5,491 nt of DNA. Source: an uncultured Terriglobales bacterium (GTDB taxonomy: Bacteria > Acidobacteriota > Terriglobia > Terriglobales > Acidobacteriaceae). The notes beneath the pieces were generated by a model. The model was not told where the DNA came from. It saw only the letters and a list, made by a program, of their open reading frames with translations, and searched no databases. The DNA is taken from assembly GCA_955652845.1 (NCBI GenBank), contig CATPBY010000135.1:1-5491 (forward strand). Reading direction: 5' to 3'. Both the position numbers and the translations under genes were made by a program. Positions 5,117 to 5,491 of the stretch are shown here, in pieces (position 1 is the stretch's first letter; each line of letters starts with the position of its first letter).

Positions 5117-5491
5117 CTAGCTCCCCATCTTGCTGCGAAGATATGCGTCGATTTCTGTTCTGCCCGCGTGTCTCGCCCAATCAGCAGGAGTTCCCCGCCA
5201 CAGAATATCCATCATGTCCAATCTCGCGCCGCGTTCCACAAACAACCGAACCACTTCATCGTGGCCTCCCCATGCAGCCTGATGCAGAGGTGTCGCGTGA
5301 GCATGGGCTCCGACTGGGTTGTAACGGTTTGGATCTTCGCCCGCGTCCAGCAGCAGTCGAACAATCTCGACATGCCCAAGGCTCGCTGCCAAGGTGAGCG
5401 CCAGATGGCGGTCCTCACGGCTGGCGCTCGCAAGCAACCGGCGGGTGTACTCGCTCCGCCCCAGAGCGGCTGCCACGGGCAAATCCAGTCG
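5117..5491 (-). CDS. Ankyrin-repeat protein, N-terminus cut by window edge
   Basis: The last 124 residues of an ankyrin-repeat protein; the frame is open to the window edge and reads RLDLPVAAALGRSEY before any likely start, so the true start lies outside. Repeats are visible as a partial unit (LPVAAALGRSEYTRRLLA), a full unit (LALTLAASLGHVEIVRLLLD AGEDPN, split here), a full unit (ATPLHQAAWGGHDEVVRLFV then ERGARLD) and a closing unit (GTPADWARHAGRTEIDAYL), each with the helix-turn-helix pattern of the ankyrin fold. It ends with a TAG stop soon after the last repeat, so no extra C-terminal domain exists. Ankyrin repeats bind other proteins; no catalytic motif is visible in this part and the partner is unknown. 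It converges on glnA with 208 bases between, including the glnA terminator and a REP copy. Confidence 0.9.
   Translation of the reverse strand, partial: RLDLPVAAALGRSEYTRRLLASASREDRHLALTLAASLGHVEIVRLLLDAGEDPNRYNPVGAHAHATPLHQAAWGGHDEVVRLFVERGARLDMMDILWRGTPADWARHAGRTEIDAYLRSKMGS

Noticed and set aside
4746..5397. Plus-strand frames from the end of glnA across the intergenic region and antisense to the ankyrin gene
   Set aside because: They cross the terminator and REP copy C and overlap well-supported genes; their composition is typical of GC-rich shadows.

Overview
The window is GC-rich bacterial chromosomal DNA with six protein-coding genes, two of them cut by the window edges. Protein character, codon use and a dispersed GC-rich palindrome family suggest an Acidobacteriota-type genome (Terriglobia/Koribacter-like). 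This placement is inferred from remembered sequence character, not from a search. I see no mobile element, CRISPR array, tRNA or rRNA, and no gene-free stretch longer than about 285 bases.

Layout. On the minus strand at the left edge lies the start of a monofunctional prephenate dehydratase gene (pheA, phenylalanine biosynthesis), cut inside its ACT domain. Upstream of it on the same strand is a RimI-like GNAT acetyltransferase. The 184 bases between them hold three short tandem repeats and a tight cluster of palindromes. A divergent intergenic region then leads to plus-strand genes: an unrecognised protein with one membrane anchor, and an M50 site-2 protease carrying four C-terminal Cys pairs (two putative zinc ribbons). 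A 282-base leader precedes glnA, encoding a type I-fold glutamine synthetase of an unusual subgroup. The glnA gene ends at a strong intrinsic terminator, abutted by a third copy of the palindrome. On the minus strand, converging on glnA, is the 3' part of an ankyrin-repeat gene that runs off the right edge.

Functionally the window is mostly housekeeping: phenylalanine synthesis, protein acetylation, membrane proteolysis and ammonium assimilation. No single pathway unites the genes and I see no convincing operon, except that the acetyltransferase and pheA could be co-transcribed. The points most worth a second look are the palindrome family, which shows a compensatory base-pair change between copies; the glnA leader, whose inverted repeats are nested and partly mutually exclusive; the glutamine synthetase, which departs from the canonical active-site and adenylylation motifs; and the protease with its zinc-ribbon tail.
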